Shown here in pieces: positions 44,678 to 58,800 of a DNA stretch of 64,000 bases. Location of the stretch: NCBI RefSeq assembly GCF_027172205.1, contig NC_070614.1:47556001-47620000 (forward strand), given 5' to 3'. Each line of letters begins with the position of its first letter. Position 1 is the stretch's first letter. Source of the DNA: Podarcis raffonei (taxonomy: Eukaryota > Chordata > Lepidosauria > Squamata > Lacertidae). The position numbers were made by a program, and so were the translations under genes. The notes below the pieces were generated by a model, which saw nothing but the letters and a program-made list of their open reading frames with translations, did no database searches and was not told the DNA's origin.

Positions 44678-46285
44678 GGATTTCTCTATAATCACTGAGA
44701 TCAAAGAACTTGGGCTTACTCCAGACCTGAAAAATTCCGTCTGAATCTATTCAAATATAAAAGAATAAGCATCTCCTGGGAAAGAGAAATAAACTTCATC
44801 TCAATTCTCTGTTACCTGGTTTTCACAAGGGGGCAGCATAGATGTGCTGAGAAATAGGAGTTTTGTGGTTTCAGCTGGGAGGCTGGTCACTTTCTCATCA
44901 GTTTCCTTTGAAACCAGCATCTATCCTTTCCATTCCCAAGAGACCCCCCCCCCCCAGTTGCTGTTGCTGTTATGTGGTTTGCCTGTTTGTAGAATGAATA
45001 GCTGCATTATGCTGGGTCTGCCTTGGTGGGGAAAAAATTGTTTGTGTGTGTGTGTTTGTAAAAAAATAAAAATAAATGTCATCAACAGTGAAGGACAGTA
45101 TCTAGCAAAAAGCTTAGGAAGGGTTTAATCCACTTGTGGCCCTCCAGATGAATTGAATTACAATTGCCTTCAGTTCCTGTTGGAATGACTAAAGACCAGG
45201 AAAGGATACTTTTAATTAAACATGTGGAGGGTCACATATTCACCTCCACAGGCATATGCTTCATGAAATCTGTTATTCTTTATGATGCCTCTATTTCCTT
45301 TTTTTTTTTTTTGCTCTCCTGTGAATCATTCTTTTGTCCTCCAGGGACTGCAAAAGCGCAGCAAGCAAGTCTTGACTGCTTTTCCTTTCAATTTGGAGTA
45401 AAGAATATGGGCCAGAAAGAATCACACTGAACATAAACCAAGAGACCCATGTTTTATTTATGAAAGATGCTTGTACATCAAACAGAGTATTAGCACATGT
45501 CTTCGGCAGCTGAAACTCAGCAGGGCCAGAGCATACAAAAACTATACTCCAATAGTGACTAGTGGCTACCATTTCAATTGCTCATGCTGTCATTTCACAT
45601 CCATCCCACCTTGGCCACCCTCGCTGCCCAATTTTAAACTTGTGGAGAAAATGAAATGCCTTATCAGTTCTTGGGCTGATCTTCTGAACCTCTTGTGAAT
45701 TTTCAAAGCTCCTGGTCACAACAGGCTCCAAATCTAAAAAACAAACAACCCATTTTTCATCTACGAAGAAGACACAGAATGGATGAAGCAATTGTGATTC
45801 CTCAAACTTCTTTAGCAGATAAACAAACATTTGCCTTTTTCTCCAAGGTCATAGAACACTGCATCACATCCCCGAATGGCTCATTCAAATGAACAGAATC
45901 CAACAAAGGACTCGGGCCTGGTGACAGCTGCTTGAGGAGATTGCTAATGAGGTGGCTAAGGGGGAGTTGGATGAGCAACAAAAACTATGGGGAGCATGTT
46001 GGTCTTTAAACATTTGTGAGTGTGTGTGTTTAGGGTAATAAAAAAAAATACATTCATTACTGGGGACACACTGAGCCAAACCATTGTTTCATCTAGTTTG
46101 GTATTTTCTACAGTGACTGGCAGTGATTCTCCAGGTTTTCTGATAGGGGACTTTCACAGCCCTACCAGGAGGTGACAGGGACTAAACCATCCATGCCAAG
46201 CAGATTTCTTCTGAGCTATAGCCCTTCCCTAAATCCTATACTGTTCCTACATATTGACAGCACAAGAGAAAATCAAAGAGCATCT
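44678..46285. other. Gene-free stretch
   Basis: Holds a short C run near 44,946, a GT run near 45,037 and T runs. A block near 45,135-45,185 resembles worn MITE sequence. No gene supported. Confidence 0.45.
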
Positions 46286-49200
46286 TTAATTCCTTCTCCT
46301 TATAAGTTGCTCTCTGTTGTTCAGCTCTGGCCTCAGCATGATAATATAGCATTTAGGGACAAAGATGCAGCCCAGTAGTCCAGCGCTGGAAGCTAAGATG
46401 GAGAAGATCTCCACCATCACCATGTATTTCCCTTTGGTGCTCAGGTAGGTTGGGACAAAGGACAGCCAAACACTGCAAAACAGCAACATGCTGAAGATAA
46501 TGAACTTGGCTTCATTAAAACTGTCTGGTAATTTGCGGGCTACAAATGCTACAATGAAACTCGCAATGGCCAGGAGGCCCATGTAGCCCAGGACACAGTA
46601 AAACATGACAACTGACCCTTCATTACATTGCACAATGGTTTCTTCTGCTACTGAGTCCATATCTAGAGCAGGGAATGGGGGAGAGGTTGTCAACCACAGG
46701 ATACAAATATTTGCTTGAATAAGGGAGCAGGAAAGAACAATGGAATGCGACAATCCTTTCCCTACCCATTTAGTCATGCTAGACCCTGGCTTTGTAGCTA
46801 TGAATGCAAGAGAAACCATGATAGTTTTGGCTAACACACAAGAAACAGCCAATGAGAAGATGGTGCCAAAAGTTGGCTGTCGGAGAAGGCAGGTGACTTT
46901 ACCAGGACGACCGATGAACAACAAAGATGAGAGGAAGCAGAGAAGAAGAGAGATAAGGAGAGTGTAGGAGAGGTTCCGATTGTTGGCTTTGACGATGGGG
47001 GTATCTCTGAACTTAATAAAAGCTGATAGCACAAAAACTGTGATCAGGGAAAAAGAAACAGCAACTGAGGCCAAACTGAACCCTAAAGGTTCTTCATATG
47101 AAAGAAAGCTCATAGTTTTGGAGAGGCATCCATTTTTGTTCTTATTTGGATACTCATCTTCTTGGCATTTGAAACAGACATCTGTGTCTGAAATATTGAA
47201 ACAGAACACATTTCAGTGACAGCTCATGAGCAATTATTTACTTTCCATATGGTGGTTGTTTCTCACATTGACTTGAATTTTGTAATTCTAAGTAATCTAA
47301 TGGTCATATAAAAGGCATTTTAATATTTCAATTATTATTTGACAGCATAACTGTCTTAAAACCAAATATACCTTAGATATGTTTTTTTGTGTTTTTAAGG
47401 TACTTTAATTATAACTTAATGTAAGTCTTGTTGCATTCAATGAGACTTACTCCCCAATCAATGCACATAGTATTGGAGCATAATTGGTTTGCAAATGTTA
47501 TCTTGAAAATATACTGGAAGGCAGTGGAAAAATATTTTACTATCTTCCCAAGCCAGGTTGTGTGATTAAAAAATGCAGATCAGCATTGTAATTTTCCAGT
47601 TGTGAATTGAGTTGATGCAACAATCTCTGTTAATCACCACTGATGAAGAAGTAATGTACTCCATCACCTACCTGTCTGGTTTGAAATCTTCCCTTCTGGG
47701 CATGGAGTACAATCATAGCAGCAAAATTTTTTCCCTTCTTTCCTTTTCTTCTGATGACCAGGGTGGCAGTAGTCATTACATACAGAAAGAGGCATCCCCT
47801 ATCCGTAATCAGGAAAGGAGTTTTAGCTGGTAAAATGTTTACACATGCTCTTCAACTGCTGTTCATCAAGCAAAAAACAAAACAAAAAACAAACTGACTG
47901 CATTTGAAATTATACCACAACAGACCATTTGGTCGATTTACACAGTATCATCTATGCAGACCTGGATCTTCCCCATCTGTTCCTGGAGATATTAATTCTG
48001 AGCCTGGAACCTTTTCCATGCAAAGCAACCAAGACATAAAACATGTCCAATACAGTACAAATAGGGACAGCCATCTGGTTGCTCATCAATAAATTTTAGC
48101 TTTGTGTTGAAAAATAGAGAGTTCAATTTCCATTTTTTTCAATGAGCTAAGATAGTCAGAAAATTCCTTGAATGGTCATGTTAGGTTAGGGTGCATGGGT
48201 AGTTTCTGTCACCTGAATCACCCATCTCAAGAATGAAAGGTGCCACCAAAATTCCAAAGGTTCCATACCTGCTTAAAGCTTCTGTACCAGTCAATTGTAT
48301 CTTCATGAATGGTTATTTTCTCCCCTTCAATAGCATCAGGATTGACTTGTCCAATTTTCACTCTAAGATAGGAGTTGTTTGGGAAAGTGATTGTGTTCAC
48401 AATGTCAAAGCCACTTGCCATTTCCCTTTTATCATTAAAAGACACTGTTTCACCAGCTGAATTGTTAAATGAAATGTCTTGAAGAATTGTGTCAAGCTAA
48501 TTGAAAGAGAAAATGACACAAATGGACTGAGAGTATATTTTTAATGTACACAGGCAATCCCTGATTTGTGCATTCTGGGTCATCGCGCACTTCTGTGAAA
48601 TCATTTGCAATTGAAAGAAGCCTTCAAAAGCCTGCAAACACCTTGCTTGGCCCCCACTCTGCCCCTGCCCCACCTTTTTGTGACATCTTTTATTATGTTT
48701 TTGGGTCACTTCTGGGTTTGCTACTGTGTGCATGTGTGCAATCACGCACATATTGGTCATATCTAAAATGGGGGTTGCCTGTATTAAAAATGAACTGTTT
48801 TGACATAATAGATGCAAAATCCTCCATGAAAACAAAAACAAAAATAGAAAACAAAAATATATGTTGAATTTCAATATAGAAGAGAAATTTGTGAATCTGC
48901 AAATCTTAGAGTGATGTGCAACACTAGTCATACTTAGAGTACATCCAATGAAATTCATGACCTTATGATGAACAATGTTATTCCAACATTACTGGGTGAA
49001 ATGAGTAGGATTTACCTGCCAAGCTTGCAGATCCTGAAATTCAACAGGTTTACTGCCCACCATTGTTCTGTGCTTGGATCTTGATGAGTAAATTGCATGC
49101 AAAGCATGAGCCACGGCATAGACAGCATTGTAGATGCTGTAACTCTCACCAGTCACATCCATTTCAAACACAGGCCTAGGAAGGCTCTGAAATTTCTCAT

Positions 49201-52200
49201 CCCCAGTACACATTCCATCTAGCATTTCAGGCATACTGGGGTTTGAAAATGAACAATCAAATGCTTGCTCCCATAAGTCTTTGAGAAAGCCATCCCCTTG
49301 TATCACACCAGGCCTTGTGTTCTGAAGAAATTCATTGAATTCTGGAAGATCTTTGGAGTGAATTGCGAAAGAAATAGCACCTTGGAACAGCTCAAAATCC
49401 CAGGTCCTCTGAACACTTGCTGAAACAAAATCCACCTGAGATGTCATGATCCACACCTTTGAAAAGGCTGTGTTTCCCATCTTTGAAGGATCTCCGAGAA
49501 AAATAACAGTTCTGAGCCATGCTATTGTCAAAGCCTCTCCTCTGATGATAAATGCATTGACTTTATCATCTGTAAAATGTTCAAAAATACTAGAGAATTT
49601 ACCCCAAACTTCACCCAATTCGTCCCAATGAGCTTCTCGTGGTATTAATTGTGTGAATGCTGAACAGATGCCATTCAGTGAGAGCAATACGTCTGCTATC
49701 TGAAAGAAACGTTCTCCCATTTCACCAGCCACAGCAAAGAGCCCAACCCATGCCCACTTGAAATGCTGAAGAAGCTTGATAATCCCAATATATTGATGAG
49801 ATTCATTTTGGACCATACGGTAAAAGGAAGGGACTTGACGTTCATCACTCTCCTCTGGAGGAAAGGAGCCATACGTGAGCTAAAAGGAAATGTGCATATA
49901 TTTTAGAGAGGTATTAGAAGTTTCCTTGCAAAATACTATTGATTCAATGAATATTTGATGAAGTGATGTGTAAGTTCACTGCAGTCGAATCTATGAACTG
50001 TTCCAGCTGTGTGGGAGAATCTATCTGGCTAGTAGGCCAGATCAATTCTCTCCTACTTCTTCTGGGCCAAATCTGACAGGTGGGCATGGCCATCATGTGA
50101 TGATTGATGAGACTTCAAAGCAGTATGCAGGTATTGCAAAGAGCCCTGTGTGGTGCTTTGAAGCACCACTGATCAGCAGGCTTGCAATTGGCACTTATCA
50201 GCTGAAGGACAGTGACTTCAAGCCTGCTTTCTTCCAGGGCCACCTGAGCTCAGAACTTGTTTGATGCCTGTCCTAAGAATATGAGGAGGCCACCTGAATC
50301 AGAAAAAAAAGCCCAACTAGTCCAGAAAACAGTTCTCACAGTGACCAACTACATGCCTTTGGGAAGCCCAGAAGGGGCTTTGCAGTGTCTTAGTGGAGTG
50401 TGGGTGGGTGTGGGTGTGAAAGTGTGAGTGTGAAAGTGTGGGTGGGTGGGTGGGTGGGTGGGTGTTGTGTACATCAAGGCAATATTGGATGGTGGCCATG
50501 CCCCTAGATCTGACTGCGGCTCCCTACCTACCTCGGTGGTGGATGGCCAATATTAATGCTCAGAGTAGGGACAGAAGAATCCATCAGTGTTGGTATCTCT
50601 CAGTGCCTCATTTCTCCAATCTTAAATTCAGCTCTCCCAATTTGCACACGTTTGCATTTTTCTTTAAAAAATATATATATCAAAAAGTCATTGTGAGCAT
50701 TTGTTAGTATTTAAATGCACAATTCTTTTAAAACACCCAGTTTTGTTTGTGATTTGCCTTGCATATATGTTTTGATACAATGCAATATTGGATGTTATTT
50801 AATTTATGAACAGCTTCCTATGAAACACTGGAAAGCAATTTAACAATAAAAAGTATGTATTTGTGTTTGAGGGGATTATCTGGGGGCTGTATCCACAGTT
50901 TTGTTTTCTCAAAATTCAAAGATGTAAGATATATATGACATAATGCTGGATTAAGACCACCCACACTGTGAAAATGATTTTTCAGATGGCATGCAATGCC
51001 GTCCGGAACGGGTTGACCATCTTGTACCCAGACAAGGGAAACATGAACTCACAGAAATTAAGTCAATACATTCCATCTTTATTTGAATGGCAAATGCATA
51101 ATTTGTGGGAAAAACCCATGTTCCCATTCATAGATCCTACCTGTGGAATATTGTAGTGATCAAGGATCTCTGCCATACGGAAAGAGATATCAACGCTAAG
51201 TCCCCCAATGATGGATATCAGATTTTTCTGCATGTCACATTTGTAGTTGGGGACAAATCTATGTGATTTGAAGAGCAGATCCAGAGTGGTCCTGTATGTT
51301 ATTCTCTCATCAAAGTAGCTGTCATAGATATGGAACCCAAGTGTGACATTGGGCAAGATCTTGAGGCTTTCATGTATTTCCTTCACAGCAAATGCCAAAG
51401 CCAGATTGTGCTGGTAGAACTTTGTCACTACACTGCAAAAAAAAAAAAAAAAAAATCATTTACAATTTCAGATAAGAATTCTTCAATTAGTTCCAATGGG
51501 TGAGGTAGGGTTTACTTATGAGTAGATGCATATAGGCCTGCACTATGATTCTTCAAAATGAGAAGCCACTGAAATCAGTGAGACAAGTTGGTCATGATGG
51601 GAAGCTGAACTTAGTGCTACCCTATATAATCCTACTTGGAAGACAGTGCTTTTTTTCTATTAAAAAATGTTTAGGGATACTCTCATTTTCCTACTCATAC
51701 TGAGGCCAAACTTGTTTTCTTCTCTGATATCCAGTGCACGCGTCTTCTTTTCTTTCCCACTTTCTACAAATTTTCTGTTCTGAACTTGATAGCTGAATGA
51801 ACTAAGCCAATGACCCCCCACATTCCCCCACCTGTGACCACTTGATAATTGCTGAGGGTCCTGGCAGACCACTTAATGATGTTTCTGCTTGTTGTATCTA
51901 TTGTAATAGGAACACTGGCCTGTGAGCACTCCAGTTGGAGAGCAACCTTTACCAAAGGTATCATGGGTTTTGAAGATGCTTTGACTCAGGATGAAAGGGA
52001 GAAATGTGCTAAGAGGAAGGCACACTTGGCAAACCCTCACCGTGATAAACTCCCACCCAGAAACCTATGTCTACACTGTGGAAGGATGTGTGCATCCAGA
52101 ATTGGCCTGCACAGTCACTTATGAACTCAACAGCTGTATGATTTTTATTTGCATTTTTACAGACATGCTATGGACATTGTTGTTGTTGTTGCTTCTGCTG

Positions 52201-53035
52201 CTAAAATCAATACACCACTCTTCACCTGTAGATCTCAGGGTGGTTCACAGCATAAAAGTACAAGATATAAAACAGAAAATACATAATGTGCAGCCACAGT
52301 TGGGGAACCCCTAATCTAAGCTCCTCAAACATGTTTTTATTTCTGTAAAGCTATACATCCATAAGCAAGCCATGTGTCCCCAGAACATTATACTATAATA
52401 CAGGGAATCATTTAGAATTTTGTTGCTAAGCCAGGTTTCAGTGATTTGGGTAACCTGAGGTTAGTGTTCAGGAAAGACAGGAGAATATATCTTGCTCCAT
52501 ATCCATATCATAGCTGTCAACTTTTCCTTTTTCTTGCGAGGAATCCTATTCAGAATAAGGGAATTTCCCTTAAAAAAAGGGAAAACGTTGACAGCTATGA
52601 TCCATATGTTGCTTTCCAAAATAAAAAAAGAATTTCATTGTTGCACAACAAGATCCACATTTACTTCCTGTAAAACTTAGAAAAAAGTGATTGAGAAAGT
52701 CGAGTACCCCTGGGACAGACTGACCCTACATGGGCTTTCTGTCAATTGTTTAGATGAATGTCTGTGAACTGGCAAGGCTCAGAAGGTGCATTGGAGAGGA
52801 AGGGGCAAGATCCTTACTATGGAAACTCAAACATATTCTGCGAAGGGTGTTCCGTGAAGTCCACTTCATATAAAACATAATACATCTGAGAAATAATCCC
52901 ACCAATGAGGAGGTCACCTGGCTGATACTTCTCATGTGGAACAGGGAAAGGATCATTTCTAGGGCACCTGAGAGTATTTGCTTTAGACACAGCAGGAGTT
53001 AGGAGAAGCAGCAACGATAATGGCCACAACATCAT
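46286..53035 (-). CDS. VMN2R: Vomeronasal type-2 receptor, complete six-exon gene (gene D)
   Basis: Exons from 5' to 3' on the minus strand: 53,035-52,818, 51,432-51,141, 49,879-49,016, 48,496-48,269, 47,798-47,672, 47,187-46,286. The total of 2631 bases gives an exact 876-residue frame. The start is the Met pair before [17 protein letters not shown]; a further Met 10 codons upstream is less likely. Residues to about 534 are the ligand-binding module ([49 protein letters not shown]). Residues 535-576 are the linker ([29 protein letters not shown]), and 577-876 are the seven helices, ending [15 protein letters not shown]. The acceptor of exon 2 sits next to a run of about 20 T on the coding strand. 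A young hAT MITE and an old LINE relic lie in intron 1. Confidence 0.88.
50395..50465. repeat. GTGG/GTGT-rich simple repeat
   Basis: Tandem 'gggt' and 'gtgtgaaa' units in the intron between exons 3 and 2 of gene D. Confidence 0.75.
51900..52135 (+). mobile_element. LINE ORF2 C-terminal relic
   Basis: The plus strand reads [25 protein letters not shown] and a Cys-His finger [19 protein letters not shown], the same module as at 7560-8000. Truncated; clade not certain. It lies in intron 1 of gene D. Confidence 0.5.
52509..52599. mobile_element. Short palindromic hAT MITE
   Basis: Arms 'catagctgtcaacttttcc' and its near complement; ATCCATAT on both sides (52,501-52,508 and 52,600-52,607). Only 91 bp long. 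Confidence 0.75.
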
Positions 53036-53065
53036 AGCATCAAAGCTAGTTCTCTCTAAATGCAA

Positions 53066-54115
53066 ACTCTCCTGTGTCCATCCATAATAGCTGCTTGGCT
53101 AAAGCAGCCTGCAGTGGATGTTGCCTGGCTCTGCCAAAGCAACCCTAGAAAAGGCTTTGCAATACTTATTCTTAAAATCAAAGGGTAGCAAATAAATGCC
53201 TTGAACGCTAGCTGGGTCTTTCCAAAATTCTGATTTGAGTTCTCTCCAATGATATTAAATGGCTGTGTGGGTCTGAAATCCAAGGGACAGAGTCCCTCCT
53301 GCCTCTTTCCCCCACTCTCAGCTCTCTAAAGTCCAAGGGGGATATTTGTAAGCACTTCCAGGATTGCTTATGGTGGCACCTAGAAAATGTTTAGATCTTT
53401 TGGCCAGGTGAACTAATTACAGGGCTTGGGATAATTGCACGGGAAGATAATCACTTCAATCTGAGTTTTGGCTCTGAGTAGCAATTTTGCTCCCCACCCC
53501 TCCACATCGGACCACAAGTCTCTTCTGCTCTTTTGTGACAGAAAAAGTTATCCATGGTAAGCAAACAGCAGAAGGAGACCTGTGCCTTTGGGGACACAAA
53601 GCATGAGAGCCAACTCTTGAAAAAAGGCCACTACTGAACTCCAGTTTTTGTAGGTTCCTAAAGTCAACATTTATCCATACAATGCAACTGTAGCTAAATT
53701 TTTGAGTAGAATATATTAGAGGAGAGGTGAACCTTAATCTAATTCAAAACAGTGCCTAGGATTTGGTATGAGATGGGACAGTGTTGCATTATTTAACTGT
53801 TGTAGTGTTGATTTGTGGCTACCTGAGTACTCTTTATTAAAGGACAGCACATATATTATACATATATACAATATAAATGAATGAATAAGCAAATAAATAA
53901 AATGAAGCAATGTTGAACCCCCGTGAGATTAAATTCAGCACATATGTTCATGGGAAATTGTCCAGAAAGACTGACATGGTAATTGCAAAATAAATAAAAT
54001 AGAATATGTAATTAGTTAAGAGGAGGCTGGAGGGAAGAGTTAATCTGTATGCTCATCAGTGCGGTCGTTCATCTGTTTACCAGATGTTGCTTATGTGCAA
54101 ATTCATGAATGTAGA
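53066..54115. other. Gene-free stretch upstream of gene D
   Basis: No recognised element. It should contain the gene D promoter, but I see no clear box. Confidence 0.45.
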
Positions 54116-54235
54116 ACCTTTGGCCCTCCAGAATTTTCTGAACCATGACTTACCATTATCCAGGTCACTGGCCATATTTGCTATGGCTGATGGGAGTTGT
54201 AGTTCAGCAACATGTGGAAGGCCAAAGGTTCCGCA
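54116..54235. mobile_element. Worn palindromic MITE
   Basis: Arms 'aacctttggccctccag' and 'aaggccaaaggtt' with 'tgatgggagttgtagttcag' between. Same general family as the hairpin MITEs at 12,851 and 44,535. Older and without clear target repeats. Confidence 0.5.
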
Positions 54236-54617
54236 CTCCCATTGCAATGGATGAGTGCAAGCAAACAGGCAGGGATGAGAGTGCTAAAGTCCACCAGTCC
54301 CTTCTACTAGGTCAATGATCATTACTCTCCATGGGTTGTAGGGCAAATTCTGAATTGGGTGCTTAATCTACTCATGGAAAATATCCATTTGTTATAGAAG
54401 CTCCCTACTTTTGACTTTGCACTTTGACTTATGGAGAGCAACAGGGAAAACAATACTAGGGTGCAGATCTAAAAACTTTCCCCTGCTCACCTAATTTTTG
54501 TCCCATGCAAGAAGCATGCTCTGATAAGGATAAGTCAAATGCACAAAGATTAGACTTTGCCTGCTCTTTCTGAAACATTTGTTCTTCTTTGCAGGATCCT
54601 TATATGTCTCCCTGTCA

Positions 54618-54641
54618 CTCATTCATTCATTCATTCATTCA
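54618..54641. repeat. ATTC microsatellite
   Basis: Six units of ATTC. Confidence 0.75.
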
Positions 54642-54816
54642 ACACTTTCCAGCACATTTTCCTATTAACTTCATTAATATTTAAAAGTTGATGTGTTGTG
54701 CTAGGGCTGGAGTCAGGGACATTCCCTACTCCAATGACCACATTATCCACCCACCCCTGCCGTGGGCCAAATTTTCATAGATAGATTGAGCCATCAACTT
54801 TTAGTCACCTGGTGTC

Positions 54817-55890
54817 ACAATTACATTAGGTGATGTGTCTCTTCCCCTGCGCCTCAATTTAACTAGCAATCTCAGTGGAACATGAAGCAAGCTGTGCCTC
54901 CATTAACAATCAACTATTTGGTTGTGGGGGACTTTCCTCCATCAAACTAACAATTCGGAACTCAAATTAAGATCCTGGTTTCTCTTCTGAAGCCATATCA
55001 GTAAACACCTCACACTTGATATCACATAGGGTATACGTGGGTGTGCTATGTCTGGAATGGCCTGACAGTTGGAACACACACTAGGAATAACATTGTCAAT
55101 GTTCCCCATCAGTGTGCTTGGTAAAAGAGAAATTTAATTTATTATTTTATTTTTAAAAAATTTAAACTTGGGTTTGAATTCTTCCCGTAAGAGTAAGACT
55201 CTGGAAGTCATTCATAGTAACAACCTCTATAGTAAATCTCTGAATATATAACAAAAGAATAAGATAAAAAACAAAGATATTGTTCAGTTCTTTCTCATTA
55301 TTTGCTCCCTATCTTTTAGCTCAGGCCTCAGCAAAATGATGTAAAATTTGGGAGGAACTATTCAATTACATTATGTAATGAGCCTCCTCCTCCGCTCTCA
55401 ATTTAAGTAGCGGTTTCAATGCAACATGAAGAAAACAGTGCTGCTATTACCCACCAACTACTTGGTGGGGGAACTTTTCTCCAGAAAACTAACAACTCGG
55501 AACTCACTTTAACATCCTGATTCTTCTGCAGATGACACATTGGTACTTGTCCTACACTTGATGTCACATATGATGTCAAGTGTGGTGCAAGTGGACGTGG
55601 TTTGTGTGGGATGTCCTGAAAATTGGAGCACCTGCTGGGAAAAATTTGGGAAGGTTCCTCACCCATGTGCTAGTGTGACGGAACACTTTAACAGTAAAAA
55701 AAATCTAAATGTACATGTTTGAATAGATTCCTCAAAAGAGTGACACTGTGGACTCAATCATAGTAACTACCTCTATCATAAAGCAAAAAAATAAAAAACC
55801 AAAATAAAATCAAAGCTATTGTTCAGTTCTTTCTCATTATTTGCTCCCTATTGTTCAGCTCAGGCCTCAGGACAATGATGTAAAATTTAG
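54817..55890. repeat. Tandem duplication at the 3' end of gene E
   Basis: Two diverged units (about 54,817-55,357 and 55,373-55,890). Shared blocks include 'ctaacaa(t/c)tcggaactca' and 'attgttcagttctttctc'. The unit takes in the last codons of a V2R exon 6 and its 3' flank. Confidence 0.7.
55284..55357 (-). pseudogene. Duplicated stub of V2R exon 6
   Basis: Matches the last 24 or so codons and the stop of gene E exon 6 (ending [13 protein letters not shown]) and then breaks off at 55,357. A leftover of the tandem duplication. Confidence 0.65.
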
Positions 55891-58800
55891 GAGAAAAGAT
55901 GCAGCCCAACAATCCAGCACTGGAGGACAAGATGGAGAAGATCTCCACCATCACCATGGATTTTCCTTTGGTGCTCAGATAGGTTGGGACAAAAGACAGC
56001 CAAACACTGCAAAACAGCAACATGCTGAAGGTAATGAACTTGGCTTCATTGAAACTGTCTGGCAATTTGCGAGCTGCAAATGCCACAATGAAGCTGGCAA
56101 TGGCCAGGAGGCCCATGTAGCCCAGGACACAATAAAACATGGTCACGGACCCTTCATTACACTGCACAATAATTTCTTCTGCTACTGAGTCCATATCTAG
56201 AGCAGGGAATGGAGGAGAAGTCATCAACCATACAGTACAAATGCTTGCTTGAGTAAGAAAGCAGGAAAGGACAATGGCATAGGCCAGACGTTTCCCTACC
56301 CACTTCCTCATACTAGACCCTGGCTTGCTAGCCATGAACACTATAACTACAGTGACAGTCTTTGCCAACACACATGAAACAGCCAATGAGAAGACGGTGC
56401 CAAACATTGGTTGGCGTAGAAGACAGCTCATTTTCCCTGGGTGTCCGATGAACAGAAATGACGAGAGGAAACAGAGTAGAAGGGCAATGAGGAGAGCATA
56501 GGTGAGATCCCGATTGTTGGCTTTGACAATGGGAGTATCTTTGTATTTAATAAAAGTTCCTATCACCAAAGTTGTGAGCAGTGAAAAAGAAAGAGCAAGG
56601 GAGGCCAAGCCGATCCCAAAAGATTCAACATATGAAAGAAAGCTGATTGTTTTGGGGATGCATCCATTTTTGTTCTTGTTTGGATATTGATCTGCTGGGC
56701 ATCTGATGCAGTCATCCACATCTGAAAAAGAGGATAAGGTGAAATTTCAGCAACAATTCATGTCTGCTCTTCGCTTTCATTGAATGGATCCTTCTAATTT
56801 TAAGAGAGCTGATGATCATATAACATTATTTGAATTAACCTTTGAGTATTCTGCTGAATAAGGGACGCGGGTGGTGCTGTGCTTAAACCACAGAGCCTAG
56901 GGCTTACCAATCAGAAGGTCAGTGGTTTGAATCCCCATGATTGGGTGAGCTCCCATTGCTCAGTCCCTGCACCTGCCAACATAGCAGTTTGAAAGCACGA
57001 AGTTCAAGTAGATAAATAGGTACCTCTCCGGTGGGAAGGTAAACGGTGTTTCCATGCACTGCTGGTTTGCCAGAAGTGGCTTAGTCATGCTGGCCACATG
57101 ACCTGGAAGCTGTATGCCGGCTCCCTCGGCCAATAAAGCGAGATGAGTGCCGTACCCCCAGAGTCGTCCGCAACTGGATCTAATTGTCAGGTGTACCTTT
57201 ACCTTATTCTGCTGAATCTATCATATTTGTGTTTAAGCCATTTAAACTGCCACTCTAAGCACTCTGCGTAAGGAGGTCTTATTGAGGCATCTGATCAAGG
57301 CCTGTATTTTAAAATGAGCTTAAAGATATATTTGCAAATGTTTGTATGTTTCATGCCAGGCAGAAACCAGCTGGCTAAGTACTCTGGCAGTTGTTTATCT
57401 TCCTGCTCTCCTGAACAAGGGCCCCCCTGATTTATAGCAGTAGCAGGAGACAAGTTTCTCAAAGTTGTAAAAGGGAAATACAGGCTGGGAGCAAATGTTA
57501 CACTCACCCTACAAATTACAGAATACAATCAAGCTGCAAAAACACTAATTAAGAGTTGGTAAATAGTAAGATTTATTGTTTAACAGAAAATAATACCATG
57601 TGCCTCCCATCAGACTATAGCCATATTTTCCTAAGGTATACTGAGAGAGTTAAAAAGGGCAATAAATTTTGGAAAGAGCTAATGGGAAAAGCAGCTGGCT
57701 GGGAAAGGGGGGTGTAAACTGAAGAGGCTTCTTTTGAAGCTGTTTTTTACTGAGTTCCTTTTTTACTTTGCAAAGGCCTTTTCTTCTAAAAAGCTATCTA
57801 TGTTATGTATGAGATTTGTTGGCTTAATGTAATTATGCAAAGGATTTAGAAAGTAAGAAATGTTAGATTCTTATGTTAGATTCTTGTTTCATTGATGGTG
57901 TGTGAGAATGTGAACCCAAGATCTCTGTTTAGATAGAATTTAATACCATGAGTCATTTGTTTTAGCCATTTGTTTTGGAATGCAGGGGCAACAGGGGCAA
58001 AAGGTGATCTGGTAATTAAGGTGCCTTGTCGAGGCAAATGTAAGATATATGGCTACTTGTCTGCCATTTATGGATAGAAGGAAATATAGCTCTTTGTCTC
58101 CCATAAAAGGTAATAGGAAATGGGTGTATCTTTTATGATTGGTTCTAACAAACAGCCAATAGGCATTTCAACCAGGCTGATTGGATAGAGGCAGCCAAAG
58201 GAGGGGCAAGGGGGCTGGGCTGAGGAAATATAAGTGCTGGCCATCAGGGCTGGAGTGGGCAGAGCTTTGGTAACCATATACCATATACCTGTGCCTATCA
58301 TTTATTTGTCTGACAAATAAATTATTATTTTAATTTCTCTATTGCTGCGTTGAATATTTCATTCCAGCTAAGCGTTAACCACAAGCAGGGTGCTACATTA
58401 TTCCAGTAGAATCAATACAGTAGTGGGGGCAGAGCACTGGGCATCAGTGGGCTCTTTGTGTGCTGGGGAGACAAGAAGGAGCCTGGTAGAGCACAGAATG
58501 AAAGCATGCCCAGAACTCAAATGAGGCTGGCCTTACCTAAATTAATATTACGGTTTCTTAGTGGGATTCTTCATACTTGTCCTGAGACACACCAGTGTCC
58601 AACCCTGGTAAACTTCCAAGAGTATTGTGTGTATCTAACCCATTGAGTGCAGTTTGAACAGCAGGTGCTCATTCGAATGATAACCTTCTATAGACCCTAA
58701 TTCAGAGGTCGGCAACCTAAGGCCTGTGGGCCAGTTTCGGACCAAATTGGTTCTGGATCTGGCTCGAGGAAGGTCCAGAAATCGCCGCATGGGCTGTGCC

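Noticed and set aside
50317-50499. A Thr/His/Pro-rich frame
   Set aside because: It is the GTGG simple repeat read on the other strand.
51991-52314. A zinc-finger gene suggested by [16 protein letters not shown]
   Set aside because: It is a single finger in a degenerate LINE C terminus that also occurs at 7560-8000.
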